Counted from the stretch's first letter, positions 17,111 through 26,192 are shown. The stretch: 64,000 nt of DNA from DASZGL01 sp035938875 (GCA_035938875.1 DASZGL010000003.1:1-64000); one strand, 5' to 3'. The notes: generated by a model from the letters alone, not told the origin. Made by a program: numbers and translations.

Positions 17111-18694
17111 GTGGAGATCCCGCTGACCCCGCTGGAGTTCGCCCGCCGTACCCGGCGTCTCCACGGCGGCCGTGAGGCTGTCGTCGACGGGGAGCTGCGC
17201 TTCACCTACGAGGAATTCCTCAGCCGCTGCGACCGCTGGTCCGCGGCGCTGTCGGCGATGGGTGTCCGCCAGGGTGACAGGGTCGCCTACATCGCCCCCA
17301 ACACCCACGCGCAGCTGGAGTCGTTCTACGCCGTTCCCCAGCTCGGAGCGGTGCTCGTGCCCATCAACTACCGGCTCACCGCCGACGACTTCGCCTACAT
17401 CATCGACCACTCGGGTAGCCGTGTCGTCTGCGTTCATCCCGACCACGTCGCCGCCGTCGATTCGGTCCGCGGTCGCCTCGCCGGCGTGGAGCACTGCGTC
17501 GTCTTGGCTGACTCCGCGGAGGTCGCGCCAACAGGTTGGATCGACTACGAGACCAGGCTATCGGCCACGTCGCCCGAATTCGTGCGTCCGCGCATCGAAG
17601 AGTGCGACCTGATCTCGATCAACTACACGAGCGGCACAACGGCGCAGCCCAAGGGGGTGATGATCACCCACCGCAACGCCTGGGTGAACACCGTCGGCAC
17701 GCTCCTCCACCTGCGCCTTGGCATCGGTGACCGCTACCTGTGGACGCTGCCGATGTTCAACGCCAACGGCTGGACCTTCACCTGGACGGTGACCGCCGCG
17801 GCGGCGACACACGTCTGCCTACCCAAGGTGGAGCCGCTGCGGGTGTTCGAGCTCATAGAGCGTGAGCGAATCGGCTGGTTGTGTGCCGCGCCCACGGTGC
17901 TGATCGGCATCGCGGGTGCCCCCGACGAGGTGCGCCGCGCCGCGCCCAAGGGAGTGCGCGTCATCACCGCGGGAGCGCCGCCGGCCGCGGCGACCATCGA
18001 AGGCCTCGAGGGTGACCTCGGCTGGGAGATCACCCAGGTCTACGGCCTCACCGAGACCGCGCCGTTCATCACCGTGTGCGAGCCGCTGCCCGAGCACGCC
18101 GAGCTCGACCTCGCCGCGCGCGCGGTTATCAAGGCGCGTCAGGGTGTCGAGCTGCTCACCTCCGGTGACCTGCGTGTCATCGACGGCAGCGGCGTCGAGG
18201 TCCCCTGGGACGGCGAGACCGTCGGCGAGATCGTGGTTGCCGGCAACGTCGTCATGAAGGGCTACTACAACGACGCCGAGGCGACCGCGCGTGCCATGGC
18301 GGGCGGCTGGTTCCACAGCGGTGACGCCGCGGTGGTGCATCCCGACGGCTACGTCGAGATCCGCGACCGCATCAAGGACATCATCATCAGCGGCGGCGAG
18401 AACATCTCCACCGTCGAGGTCGAGGGGGCGTTGCTGCACCATCCCGCGGTTCTCGAGGTTGGCGTGGTCGGCGTCGCCGACGAGCGCTGGGGCGAGACGC
18501 CTCACGCCTTCGTCGTTCTGCGGCCCGGGGCCGAGGCGGGCGCTGAGGAGCTGCGTGAGTTCTGCCGCGGTAGGCTCGCCCACTTCAAGGTGCCGACGCA
18601 CTTCAGCATCGTCGACGAGCTGCCCAAGACCGCCACGGGGAAGATCCAGAAGTACGTGCTCCGCCAGGGCGCTCCGGCGATCGCCAGGCAGTGA
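17111..18694 (+). CDS. AMP-forming acyl-CoA synthetase (AlkK/FadD-like)
   Basis: ATP-dependent carboxylate-CoA ligase, 527 aa. The P-loop is YTSGTTAQPKG, the acyl-pocket motif LPMFNANGW resembles medium-chain ligases, YGLTETAP is motif A5, HSGDAAV and RDRIKDIIISGGENIS follow, and PKTATGKIQK holds the catalytic lysine. The start is a GTG with GGAGGT 7 bases upstream. Its stop overlaps the kynureninase start as GTGA. That coupling raises the idea that it activates an aromatic acid such as anthranilate, the kynureninase product. The pocket motif looks more like fatty-acid ligases, so I leave the substrate open. Confidence 0.88.
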   Translation: MEIPLTPLEFARRTRRLHGGREAVVDGELRFTYEEFLSRCDRWSAALSAMGVRQGDRVAYIAPNTHAQLESFYAVPQLGAVLVPINYRLTADDFAYIIDHSGSRVVCVHPDHVAAVDSVRGRLAGVEHCVVLADSAEVAPTGWIDYETRLSATSPEFVRPRIEECDLISINYTSGTTAQPKGVMITHRNAWVNTVGTLLHLRLGIGDRYLWTLPMFNANGWTFTWTVTAAAATHVCLPKVEPLRVFELIERERIGWLCAAPTVLIGIAGAPDEVRRAAPKGVRVITAGAPPAAATIEGLEGDLGWEITQVYGLTETAPFITVCEPLPEHAELDLAARAVIKARQGVELLTSGDLRVIDGSGVEVPWDGETVGEIVVAGNVVMKGYYNDAEATARAMAGGWFHSGDAAVVHPDGYVEIRDRIKDIIISGGENISTVEVEGALLHHPAVLEVGVVGVADERWGETPHAFVVLRPGAEAGAEELREFCRGRLAHFKVPTHFSIVDELPKTATGKIQKYVLRQGAPAIARQ

Positions 18695-19929
18695 GCGGGG
18701 TTGTGTCGGGTCGCGACGACTGCGCCGACCTCGACAGGCAGGACCCGCTGGCAGGCTTCCGCGAACGCTTCGCCCTGCCCGATGATGTCGTCTACCTTGA
18801 CGGTAACTCGCTGGGTGCGCTGCCCTTGACCGCGGCGCGGCTGCTCGACGGGGTGGTCGATCGGGAGTGGGGGAGGGGTCTCATCCGCAGCTGGAACGAC
18901 GCTGACTGGATATCCGCGCCCCGGCGAATCGGCGACAAGCTGGCGCGGCTGTGCGGCGCGGCAGCAGGTGAGGTCATCGTCGCCGACAGCACTTCGGTCA
19001 ACCTGTTCAAGCTCCTGGTGTCAGCGCTTCGCGCGCGACCCGACCGCGGTGTCATCCTCACCCAGGCCGACAATTTTCCCACCGACCTGTATGTCGCTGA
19101 GGGCGTCGCCCAGCTGCTCGGTGTCGGGGTCAGGTCGGTCGCCGCCGCCGAGGTGGAGAGCGCCCTCGATGCCGATGTCGCCGTGCTCTATCTCACCCAT
19201 GTGCACTTCACCAGCGGTGCGGTTCACGACGTCGAGCGGTTGACCCGCCGCGCTCACGACGTCGGCGCGCTGGCCCTGTGGGATCTGTCGCACAGCACCC
19301 CGGTCGTCGCCGTCGAGCTCGACCGGTGGCAGGTCGACCTGGCCGTGGGCTGCGGCTACAAGCACCTCAACGGCGGGCCCGGCGCACCCGCCTACCTATT
19401 CGTCGCCGGTGCCGTGCAGGAGGAGATGAGCGCGGCGCTGCCCGGCTGGATGGGTCATGCTGATCCCTTCGCCTTCGCGCCGCGGTACTCGCCGGCGAGC
19501 GGCATCGCCCGTCACCTCAGCGGCACGCCCGGGATCCTGGCCATGGCGGCGCTCGAGGGCGGTGTCGATCTCTGGCTCGAGGCAGACCTCGCCGCGGCGC
19601 GGGGCAAGGCGAGGGCTCTTGGCGACCTGTTCCTCGACCTCGTCGTCGCACGCTGCGGCGAGCACGGCCTCGAGGTGATCTCGCCACGGCGCGGTCAGCG
19701 TGGCGCGCACGTGTCGCTGCGCCACGACGAGGGCTACCGGATCATGCGAGCCCTCATCCAGCGCGGGGTGATCGGCGATGTCCGCCCGCCGGGGCTGATG
19801 CGATTCGGCTTCGCCCCGCTGTACACGCGCTACGTCGACGTCCACGACGCCGTGACAGCACTGAGCGACGTGCTCGCGACGCGCGCCTGGGACAGAGAGG
19901 AATACGCGACCCGCGCCGTGGTCACCTGA
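18691..19929 (+). CDS. kynU: Kynureninase
   Basis: PLP enzyme that cleaves L-kynurenine to anthranilate and L-alanine in tryptophan degradation, 412 aa, the normal size. YLDGNSLG near residue 33, the PLP Asp and His in WDLSHSTPV and the Schiff-base Lys in GCGYKHLNGGPG are diagnostic of the family. It starts at a GTG overlapping the acyl-CoA synthetase stop, and the formamidase-like gene begins 7 bases after its stop, so three genes are co-transcribed. Tryptophan 2,3-dioxygenase (kynA) is not in the window. Confidence 0.92.
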   Translation: MSGVVSGRDDCADLDRQDPLAGFRERFALPDDVVYLDGNSLGALPLTAARLLDGVVDREWGRGLIRSWNDADWISAPRRIGDKLARLCGAAAGEVIVADSTSVNLFKLLVSALRARPDRGVILTQADNFPTDLYVAEGVAQLLGVGVRSVAAAEVESALDADVAVLYLTHVHFTSGAVHDVERLTRRAHDVGALALWDLSHSTPVVAVELDRWQVDLAVGCGYKHLNGGPGAPAYLFVAGAVQEEMSAALPGWMGHADPFAFAPRYSPASGIARHLSGTPGILAMAALEGGVDLWLEADLAAARGKARALGDLFLDLVVARCGEHGLEVISPRRGQRGAHVSLRHDEGYRIMRALIQRGVIGDVRPPGLMRFGFAPLYTRYVDVHDAVTALSDVLATRAWDREEYATRAVVT

Positions 19930-19936
19930 CCGCGCG

Positions 19937-20758
19937 GTGAGGCCGCACTACCCGGACCGGCTGCGCGCGCTGGCGGAGACGGCAACGCCGGCCGCGGTCC
20001 ACCACGTCTACGGCGACGACGCGCAGCAGTGGGCTGAGCTGCGCCTGCCCGATGGACGCGGGCCGCACCCGGTCGCCGTCCTCGTCCACGGCGGCTACTG
20101 GCGGGCACTCTGGCACGCCGATCTCATGAACGCCCTGGCGGTCGACCTGTGCAACCGTGGGCTGGCGACCTGGAACCTCGAGTACCGGCGGCTCGGCAAC
20201 CCGGGAGGCGGCTGGCCGGGTACTTTCGACGACGCCGGGGCTGGAACCGACGCCCTCGTGGACGTCGCCGCGAGGGCGCGGCTCGACCTGGGGCGGGTGC
20301 TCGTCGTGGGCCACTCCGCCGGCGGCCAGCTGGCCCTTTGGCTTGCCGCCCGGCACCGCCTCGCCGCTGGGCTGCCGGGCGCAGGACCGAGGCTGACGCC
20401 GCGCGGAGTGGTCTCGCTGGCAGGTGTGTGCGACCTCGCCGAGGCGGCGCGGCAGCGGCTCAGCGACGGCGCCGCTGTCGAGCTCCTCGGCGGCACACCT
20501 GAGGAGGTCCCCGAGCGCTACGCGGCCGCCTCGCCCGCCGAGCTGGCGCCTCTCGGCGTTCCCCAGGTCCTCGTACACGGTGAGGACGACGACCTGGTCC
20601 CGGTCGCCATGTCGCGGCGGCAGCTGGATGTCGCGACCGCCGCCGGCGATGAGGCCCGGCTGCTGCTCATCCCCGGCGCCGATCACTTCGACTTGATTGA
20701 TCCCGCGAGCGCGGCGTGGGCGACCACGGTCGACGCGCTGAGCGACCTTTACCTCTGA
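19937..20758 (+). CDS. Alpha/beta hydrolase, probable kynurenine formamidase
   Basis: Esterase-type hydrolase, 273 aa. HGGYWR is the oxyanion motif typical of kynurenine formamidases of the alpha/beta-hydrolase kind, GHSAGGQ contains the nucleophile Ser, and GEDDDLVPV and GADHFDLI supply the Asp and His. It lies 7 bases after kynU, starting at GTG. Together they would carry N-formylkynurenine to kynurenine and then anthranilate. A general carboxylesterase is the alternative; the kynU neighbour makes the formamidase call likely. Confidence 0.75.
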   Translation: MRPHYPDRLRALAETATPAAVHHVYGDDAQQWAELRLPDGRGPHPVAVLVHGGYWRALWHADLMNALAVDLCNRGLATWNLEYRRLGNPGGGWPGTFDDAGAGTDALVDVAARARLDLGRVLVVGHSAGGQLALWLAARHRLAAGLPGAGPRLTPRGVVSLAGVCDLAEAARQRLSDGAAVELLGGTPEEVPERYAAASPAELAPLGVPQVLVHGEDDDLVPVAMSRRQLDVATAAGDEARLLLIPGADHFDLIDPASAAWATTVDALSDLYL

Positions 20759-20806
20759 TGCTGCGGAATGTGCCTTCCGTGACCCGAACACTCGAATCTC
20801 GTTCGA

Positions 20807-20812
20807 TACTCT
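20807..20812 (+). promoter_or_regulatory. Possible -10 element of the flippase gene
   Basis: TACTCT ending 7 bases before an in-frame TTG at 20820. An in-frame GTG at 20814 is too close to be downstream of the expected transcription start. Confidence 0.4.
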
Positions 20813-20819
20813 TGTGACC

Positions 20820-22304
20820 TTGCAAGAACCGGTGGCCGGCGAGCCCAGCGGTACCGCCACGCCGGTGAGCGGCTCGGGATCGCGCGCCCTGCGCAACACC
20901 CTATTGGTGCTGGTGGCGCGCATCGCATCCCGGCTGGTCGCGCTGTTCACGGTCATCGCCATGGGCAATCACCTGGGTGACGGTGGCTTCGGGCGAATGC
21001 AGACCGTGGTCACGCTGAGCGCGCTGGTGTCCACCGTCGCCGACCTCGGCTTCTACACCCTGTACGTGCGCGAGGGGGCGCGTCGCACCGACCAGTTGGA
21101 GCGCTACCTCAACAACGTGATGTCGCTGAAGGTCTTTCTGCTCGCCGCTGCGTTTGCGGTCTTGTTCGGCACGCTACACATCACCGGGTTGAGCGACCTC
21201 TTGCTGCCCGCTTTCGCGGTGATGTTCCTCGCCGGCTATTCGACGCTGCTACGCGGCACGCTGTACGCCTTGCAGCGCCTGGGGTTCGAGGCCATCGACA
21301 TCGTCCTGGAGAGCCTGGTGCTGCTCGGCGTGACCCTGGCAGGCGTTGCCACCCACCAGGGTGTGGCCTTCTTCCTCTGGGCCTATGCCGCGTCCTACGG
21401 CTTCTCCTGCGTGTACTTCGGCGTCGTTCTCCGCGTTCTCGGCATCGCCCGGCTGCGCTGGCGCTTCGAGCTCGACGTCATCAGGCCGTGGTTCTTCGCT
21501 GGGCTGCCCCTCGCGGTCACCTACATGGTCACCACCGTGTACTTCAAGGTCGACGTCCCCATCCTGCAGCACTACCGTCCCTACGCCGAGGTCGGCTGGT
21601 ACACGCTGGCCTACAAGCCGTTCGAGGCGCTGCTTTTTGTGCCCCTCACCATGCGCACGGTGATCTTTCCACTGATGTCGGTGTACTACCGGTCGGCGCC
21701 CGACCGCCTGGCGCTCTCATCGGAGAAGTTCTTCAAGGGGTTGGTCCTCATCGGGCTGCCCTGCGGTGTGGGGCTGTTCGTGCTCGCGGCCCCCATCAAC
21801 AGCCTGCTTCACCTCTATCCGGAGTCGGAGGCAGCCCTGCGCATCCTCGCCATCGGCATCCCCTTCATGTTCGTCGACAACACCTTCATCGCCGCGCTCA
21901 ACGCCATGGACCGGCAGGTGCTCTATGCCTGGGTGGCACTCACCGCACTTGTGGTCAATGTCGGCCTCAACCTGGTGCTCATCCCGCGCTACGGCTACCT
22001 GGGAGCGAGCTGGTCGACCTCGGCGTGCGAGGCACTCTTGGCGACCATGGGCTGGGTTTTCCTCGCCCGGCTGGCCCGCCCGGTGCCGGTGTGGCGAGCG
22101 AGCTGGCGCATCCTCGCCGCGGGGGTGGGGATGGGGCTTGCCCTGGTGCCATTCCGCAACGCTCACGGTTGGGCGACGGTGGCCGCAATCGCCGTGGGTG
22201 CCGCGGTGTACGCCGTGCTGCTCATCGCCTTTCGTGCCTTCGACGCCGAGGAGCGAGCACTCGGCCGCCGCGCCTTGTCCGGCGCTGGTTCACCGGCGCG
22301 GTAA
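20820..22304 (+). CDS. Polysaccharide/lipid-linked oligosaccharide flippase (MOP superfamily, Wzx-like)
   Basis: Inner-membrane transporter of the MATE/MOP family that flips lipid-linked sugars across the membrane. The protein has 494 aa with about 12-14 hydrophobic segments, the first after a polar N-terminus of about 25 residues. The order of helices and the FKVDVPILQHYRP segment fit Wzx/RfbX-type proteins. The TTG at 20820 is preferred because of the upstream hexamer; the GTG at 20814 would add two residues. The asparagine synthetase fusion follows 35 bases later with its own hexamer, so this is a functional cluster rather than a strict operon. The cargo is unknown. Confidence 0.85.
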   Translation: MQEPVAGEPSGTATPVSGSGSRALRNTLLVLVARIASRLVALFTVIAMGNHLGDGGFGRMQTVVTLSALVSTVADLGFYTLYVREGARRTDQLERYLNNVMSLKVFLLAAAFAVLFGTLHITGLSDLLLPAFAVMFLAGYSTLLRGTLYALQRLGFEAIDIVLESLVLLGVTLAGVATHQGVAFFLWAYAASYGFSCVYFGVVLRVLGIARLRWRFELDVIRPWFFAGLPLAVTYMVTTVYFKVDVPILQHYRPYAEVGWYTLAYKPFEALLFVPLTMRTVIFPLMSVYYRSAPDRLALSSEKFFKGLVLIGLPCGVGLFVLAAPINSLLHLYPESEAALRILAIGIPFMFVDNTFIAALNAMDRQVLYAWVALTALVVNVGLNLVLIPRYGYLGASWSTSACEALLATMGWVFLARLARPVPVWRASWRILAAGVGMGLALVPFRNAHGWATVAAIAVGAAVYAVLLIAFRAFDAEERALGRRALSGAGSPAR

Positions 22305-22325
22305 CCGCCGGCGGCGAGCCGCCGT

Positions 22326-22331
22326 TAGCAT
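22326..22331 (+). promoter_or_regulatory. -10 element of the asparagine synthetase fusion gene (leaderless)
   Basis: TAGCAT followed by 8 bases and the ATG at 22340; no ribosome-binding site is present. Confidence 0.5.
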
Positions 22332-22339
22332 TGCCTGAC

Positions 22340-25021
22340 ATGTGCGGCATCAACGGGTTCTGGGGCAGGCCGGACCGCGAGCTGCTCGAGGCGATGGCGG
22401 TCGCTCAGCGTCACCGTGGTCCTGACGATGACGGATTCTTCGAGTGCGAGCACGCCAGTCTCGGCTTTCGCCGCCTCAGCATCATCGATGTCAGCGGCGG
22501 CCATGAGCCGATGTGGACCGACGACGAGCTTCTCCATCTCGTCTACAACGGCGAGGTCTACAACTTCCGCGAGCTCCGCGCCGAGCTCGAGCCGCTCGGG
22601 CATCGCTTCAAAACACATTGCGACGCCGAGGTGGTGCTCCACGCCTACGAGGAGTGGGGCGGCGATTGTTTCGCCCGTTTCAACGGCATGTGGGCTGTCG
22701 CCATCCTCGACAGACGCACGCCGGACAGGCGTTTGATCCTGTGCCGTGATCACTTTGGAATAAAGCCTCTGTACTACGCGAACAGCGACGGCAGGACACT
22801 CTTCGCATCGGAGATCAAGTCGATCCTCCAGGATCCGCGATTCGCGCGGCGCGTGAACGAGTCGCGCATGTACGACTACCTCGCCCACGGCTTCTTCGAC
22901 CACGACACGGCGACATTCTTCGAGGGCGTGCGCCAGGTGCCGGCGGCCGCATACGTCGTCGTCGACGATGACGGCGTCTCCGAACATCGCTACTGGGAGC
23001 CGGTGCTCTCCGAGGACGGTTCTGCTGACCCCGACGAGTTCCGCGCCCTGTTCGAGAAGGCCGTCGAGCGCCGCCTCGTCTCCGACGTTCCCGTGGGGAT
23101 CTGTCTCAGCGGCGGCCTCGACTCCGGCTCCATTGTCTCCGTCATGGCGCGGCTGCTCGAGCAGCACGTCCCTGACTCGGTGTCGCTGGGCGATCGTCTC
23201 AAGACGTTCTCCGCGGTGTTTCCCAACGATCCCATCGACGAGAGCGACTACATCCGCGCCGCGCTCAAGACCACCGGCGCCGACAGTGCATGGTGCGAGC
23301 CGACCGCCGACGACTTCATCGAGGAGCTCGAGGCGTGGGTGTGGCACGTCGAGGAGCCGATGGTGAGCAGCGCTCCCTACGCGATGTGGCAGGTCGCCCG
23401 TCTCGCCGCCAAGCAGGTGACCGTGGTTCTCGACGGCCAGGGTGGTGACGAGCTCTTGGGCGGCTACGACCACTATCCCTACGTCTACGTCAGAGACCTG
23501 TGGCGCCGTCATCGCCGCCGCGACGCCATTCGCGAGGCATGGAAGGCGAGGGACATCGTCGTGCCGCTCATCCGCCGCAGGCTTGGTGAGCGTCGGCGGC
23601 GCGTCGACATCCATGCCCTGCTCCGTCCCGACTTCATCAAGGGCAAGCAGCGTCCCCGCGACGAGCGCGTCGTCAACGACCTCAAGGTCCGCCTGCTCCA
23701 GGACTTCGCCACCTACAGCCTGCCGCCGCTCTTGCGCTATGAGGATCGCAACTCGATGGCGCACTCCTTGGAGGCGCGGCTGCCCTTTCTCGACCAGGAC
23801 CTCGTCGAGCACATCCTGCGGCTTCCCGCCGAGGCCATCATCCGCAACGGCGTCACCCGGGCCATCCTCCGCGACGCGCTGGTGGGCATCCTGCCCGAGA
23901 AGATCCACCGCCGCCGCAAGAAGATCGGCTTCACCACACCGGAATTCCGCTGGTACCGCCGCCAGCGTGCTGCGCTGCAGAGCCTGATGCGCTCGCCGAG
24001 CTTCGCTGCTCGCTCGTTCTGGGACGCGCCAGCGCTCGCCGTGGCGTTTCGCGAGGCGTGCGCGGGCAACACCGAGGAGAACCTCATCTTCTGGCGGGCG
24101 ATCAACGTCGAGGTCTGGATGCGCGTGTTCTTCGACGACGCCGCACGTCAGCTCGACGCGGGCAGCCTGCACGCCGGTTTCATCCGCCGTGGCGACATTG
24201 CTGTCGCTGCTGCGTATGGCGATGTGGCGCAGCGGGTCTTCGCCGTCGGGCGCGCCAATCCAGGCCGCCACCTCTTCATGCGTGCTGCTGACGGCGACGT
24301 GTACGCGCGGCTGCCGCTGCGATCGTCGCTGATCGGCCGTGGCGACGATCTCGTCGCCGCCATCGTCGACTGCATCGACGCCCTGGTCACACGCGGCGCG
24401 CCGCCACAAGACGGAGATGTGCTACTCGTCAGCGAGAAGTCGCTGGCCATCAGCCAGGGAAGGGCGTTCCCCGTCGATGAGGTGCGCGTCTCCCGGCTCG
24501 CCGGGCTTCTCTCGCGCTTTGTGACTCGGACACCGGGAGGTGTGGGAATCGGCCATCCCGTCACCATGCAGCTCGCCGTCAGAGAAGCGGGGCGGCTGCG
24601 CGTCCTCGCCGCCGCGCTGGTCGCCGCGCTGGCGCGCCCCCTGGGCAAGCACGGCGTCTTCTACCGGGTCGCCGGCGCGCGGGTCAACGCCATCGATGGG
24701 CCGTCGAAATTCAACCTGCCTCCGTACGACACCTGGGCGGTCCTGGCACCATCCGATCCGGAGTCCGCGGCGAGGCACATCGCCGCCGAGCTCTCGCGTC
24801 GCTACGCCGTGCGTATCCGCGTGGCGGTGATCGATGCCAGCGATTTCGGCGCCGAGATCTTCGCCACCAGCGGGGCAGTCGACACCGAATTGGTGCGTGA
24901 GCTCGTCGCCGACAACCCCCTGGGGCAGAGCGACGAGCAGACGCCGTTCGGTCTAGTGCGGCGCGTGACCCGAACACAGGCGCGCAGCGAGCCGGAGTTC
25001 ACCGCTGCCGCCGTTTCCTGA
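22340..25021 (+). CDS. Asparagine synthetase (AsnB type) fused to a CofE-like gamma-glutamyl-ligase-family domain
   Basis: The protein has 893 aa in two parts. Residues 1 to about 610 are a class II glutamine amidotransferase plus asparagine synthetase: Cys2 nucleophile (MCGI), RHRGPDD and YNGEVYN in the glutaminase, the ATP loop SGGLDS at 257-262, GQGGDELLGGY and SLEARLPFLD. Residues from about 620 resemble the coenzyme F420-0:L-glutamate ligase (CofE) family: GDVLLVSEKSLAISQGRAFP, a Gly-rich GVGIGHPVTMQ, AIDGPSKF with Asp786, VAVIDASDFG with Asp832 and a terminal NPLGQSDEQTPFG. Two amide-bond-forming chemistries in one chain are unusual. There is no stop or frame change between the parts. 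Flippase and methyltransferase neighbours suggest modification of a surface polymer or lipid-linked intermediate; free asparagine synthesis is the alternative. Confidence 0.87.
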   Translation: MCGINGFWGRPDRELLEAMAVAQRHRGPDDDGFFECEHASLGFRRLSIIDVSGGHEPMWTDDELLHLVYNGEVYNFRELRAELEPLGHRFKTHCDAEVVLHAYEEWGGDCFARFNGMWAVAILDRRTPDRRLILCRDHFGIKPLYYANSDGRTLFASEIKSILQDPRFARRVNESRMYDYLAHGFFDHDTATFFEGVRQVPAAAYVVVDDDGVSEHRYWEPVLSEDGSADPDEFRALFEKAVERRLVSDVPVGICLSGGLDSGSIVSVMARLLEQHVPDSVSLGDRLKTFSAVFPNDPIDESDYIRAALKTTGADSAWCEPTADDFIEELEAWVWHVEEPMVSSAPYAMWQVARLAAKQVTVVLDGQGGDELLGGYDHYPYVYVRDLWRRHRRRDAIREAWKARDIVVPLIRRRLGERRRRVDIHALLRPDFIKGKQRPRDERVVNDLKVRLLQDFATYSLPPLLRYEDRNSMAHSLEARLPFLDQDLVEHILRLPAEAIIRNGVTRAILRDALVGILPEKIHRRRKKIGFTTPEFRWYRRQRAALQSLMRSPSFAARSFWDAPALAVAFREACAGNTEENLIFWRAINVEVWMRVFFDDAARQLDAGSLHAGFIRRGDIAVAAAYGDVAQRVFAVGRANPGRHLFMRAADGDVYARLPLRSSLIGRGDDLVAAIVDCIDALVTRGAPPQDGDVLLVSEKSLAISQGRAFPVDEVRVSRLAGLLSRFVTRTPGGVGIGHPVTMQLAVREAGRLRVLAAALVAALARPLGKHGVFYRVAGARVNAIDGPSKFNLPPYDTWAVLAPSDPESAARHIAAELSRRYAVRIRVAVIDASDFGAEIFATSGAVDTELVRELVADNPLGQSDEQTPFGLVRRVTRTQARSEPEFTAAAVS

Positions 25022-25034
25022 AAACCGCGCTGCC

Positions 25035-25835
25035 GTGAGCAACGACCCCACTGCCTTGCGCGAGTGGGACGCCGCCACCTATCACCGCATCTCCGATCCC
25101 CAGGTCGCCTGGGGCATTCCCGTGCTCCGGCGGCTGTCAGTGCGTGGCGACGAGACGGTCATCGACGCCGGCTGCGGCACGGGCCGGCTGACCGCGCACC
25201 TGCTCGAGCGGCTGCCCGCAGGCGCGGTGATCTGTGTCGACCGGTCCTCGGCGATGCTTCACGCGGCCCGCGAACACCTTGAGTCGTTCGGTCGCCAGCG
25301 CGTGCGCTTCGTCGAGGCGGACCTTGCTGACATCCCTCTCACCGATGCCGCCGACGCCGTCTTCAGCACGGCGACGTTCCACTGGATCAGCGATCACCCG
25401 CGACTCTTCACCGGCCTGTTCCGCGCTCTGCGCCGCGGCGGCCGACTCGTCGCCCAGTGCGGCGGCGCTGGCAATCTCCGTGACGTGCGCCGTCGCGCGC
25501 TGGAGCTGATGGGCGAGGAGCCCTTTGCGGCGCACGTGAGCGCATGGACGGATCCATGGGAGTACGCCGACGCGGCGACGACGGCACAACGCCTGGACGG
25601 TGCGGGGTTCCATGACATCGCCACCGATGTCGTCGATGCACCGGTGTCACTGGAGGGCGCTGAGCTCTACGCGGAGTTCCTGGCCACCGTCGTGCTCCGC
25701 GTGCACCTCTCGCGCCTTCCCGACGAGGACATGCGCCGCCGCCTGCTCGAGCGGATGACCGAGCGCGCCGCCGCTGACGATCCCCCGTTCACCCTCGACT
25801 ACCGCCGGCTCAACCTCGACGCCCGGCGACCCTGA
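25035..25835 (+). CDS. SAM-dependent class I methyltransferase
   Basis: Rossmann-fold methyltransferase, 266 aa. Motif I is VIDAGCGTGRL (residues about 38-48), the acidic post-I residue is in VDRSSAML, and ADAVFSTATFHWI is the motif II region typical of the trans-aconitate methyltransferase/UbiE-like group. It starts at a GTG 13 bases after the asparagine synthetase fusion, so it is probably co-transcribed. The substrate is unknown; a carboxyl or hydroxyl on the same product as its neighbour is a reasonable guess. Confidence 0.83.
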   Translation: MSNDPTALREWDAATYHRISDPQVAWGIPVLRRLSVRGDETVIDAGCGTGRLTAHLLERLPAGAVICVDRSSAMLHAAREHLESFGRQRVRFVEADLADIPLTDAADAVFSTATFHWISDHPRLFTGLFRALRRGGRLVAQCGGAGNLRDVRRRALELMGEEPFAAHVSAWTDPWEYADAATTAQRLDGAGFHDIATDVVDAPVSLEGAELYAEFLATVVLRVHLSRLPDEDMRRRLLERMTERAAADDPPFTLDYRRLNLDARRP

Positions 25836-25847
25836 TCGGCGCGCCGC

Positions 25848-26114
25848 CTAGTCAATACCGAGGGGCTCCTCAGCAGCGCCCGCGTCTCGCGCCGCTTCGA
25901 CAGCAGCCCGCAGCGCCGCCAGCCGTTGCTTCTCGTCACCGCCGGCAGCTGCCCGGCCGGCGAGGTAGGTGGCGAGCGGCGCGAACTGCCTCGCCCCGGT
26001 GCTGCGCGCGGCCTGGCCGGCGAGCTCGAGGATGAGGACCGCCTCGTCGCGGCTGAGATGGGGCGGATCCGCCGGGGCGATGGCCCCGGCAAGGCGGTCG
26101 AGCCAGGGATTCAT
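25848..26114 (-). CDS. Small DUF6457-like protein
   Basis: Small protein of 88 aa resembling DUF6457 proteins: an N-terminal NPWLDRLAGAI helix, an LSRDEAVLILELAGQAAR block and an APLATYLAGRA helix. Its function is unknown. Family members often sit near molybdenum-cofactor genes, but none are here. The ATG at 26114 has a GAGGAAGG ribosome-binding site 5 bases upstream; a longer start is less convincing. It is convergent with the methyltransferase and divergent from the patatin gene. Confidence 0.6.
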   Translation of the reverse strand: MNPWLDRLAGAIAPADPPHLSRDEAVLILELAGQAARSTGARQFAPLATYLAGRAAAGGDEKQRLAALRAAVEAARDAGAAEEPLGID

Positions 26115-26186
26115 CGGTCCTTCCTCATGTTCTACGCCGCTGTGCGGTGCGATTCTGCGCCGACGCGTGCAAGGGAACACACCCGC

Positions 26187-26192
26187 TACCGT
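26187..26192 (+). promoter_or_regulatory. Possible -10 element of the patatin gene
   Basis: TACCGT, predicting transcription start around 26199, just before the ATG at 26204. Confidence 0.35.

Noticed and set aside
21488..22339. N-terminal extension of the asparagine synthetase frame into the flippase gene
   Set aside because: The frame is open by chance; AsnB must begin at MCG with Cys2 as nucleophile, and the flippase occupies this region in another frame.
22325..24409. A 694-codon minus-strand open frame inside the asparagine synthetase fusion
   Set aside because: It is antisense to clear AsnB motifs and resembles no protein family; a composition artefact.
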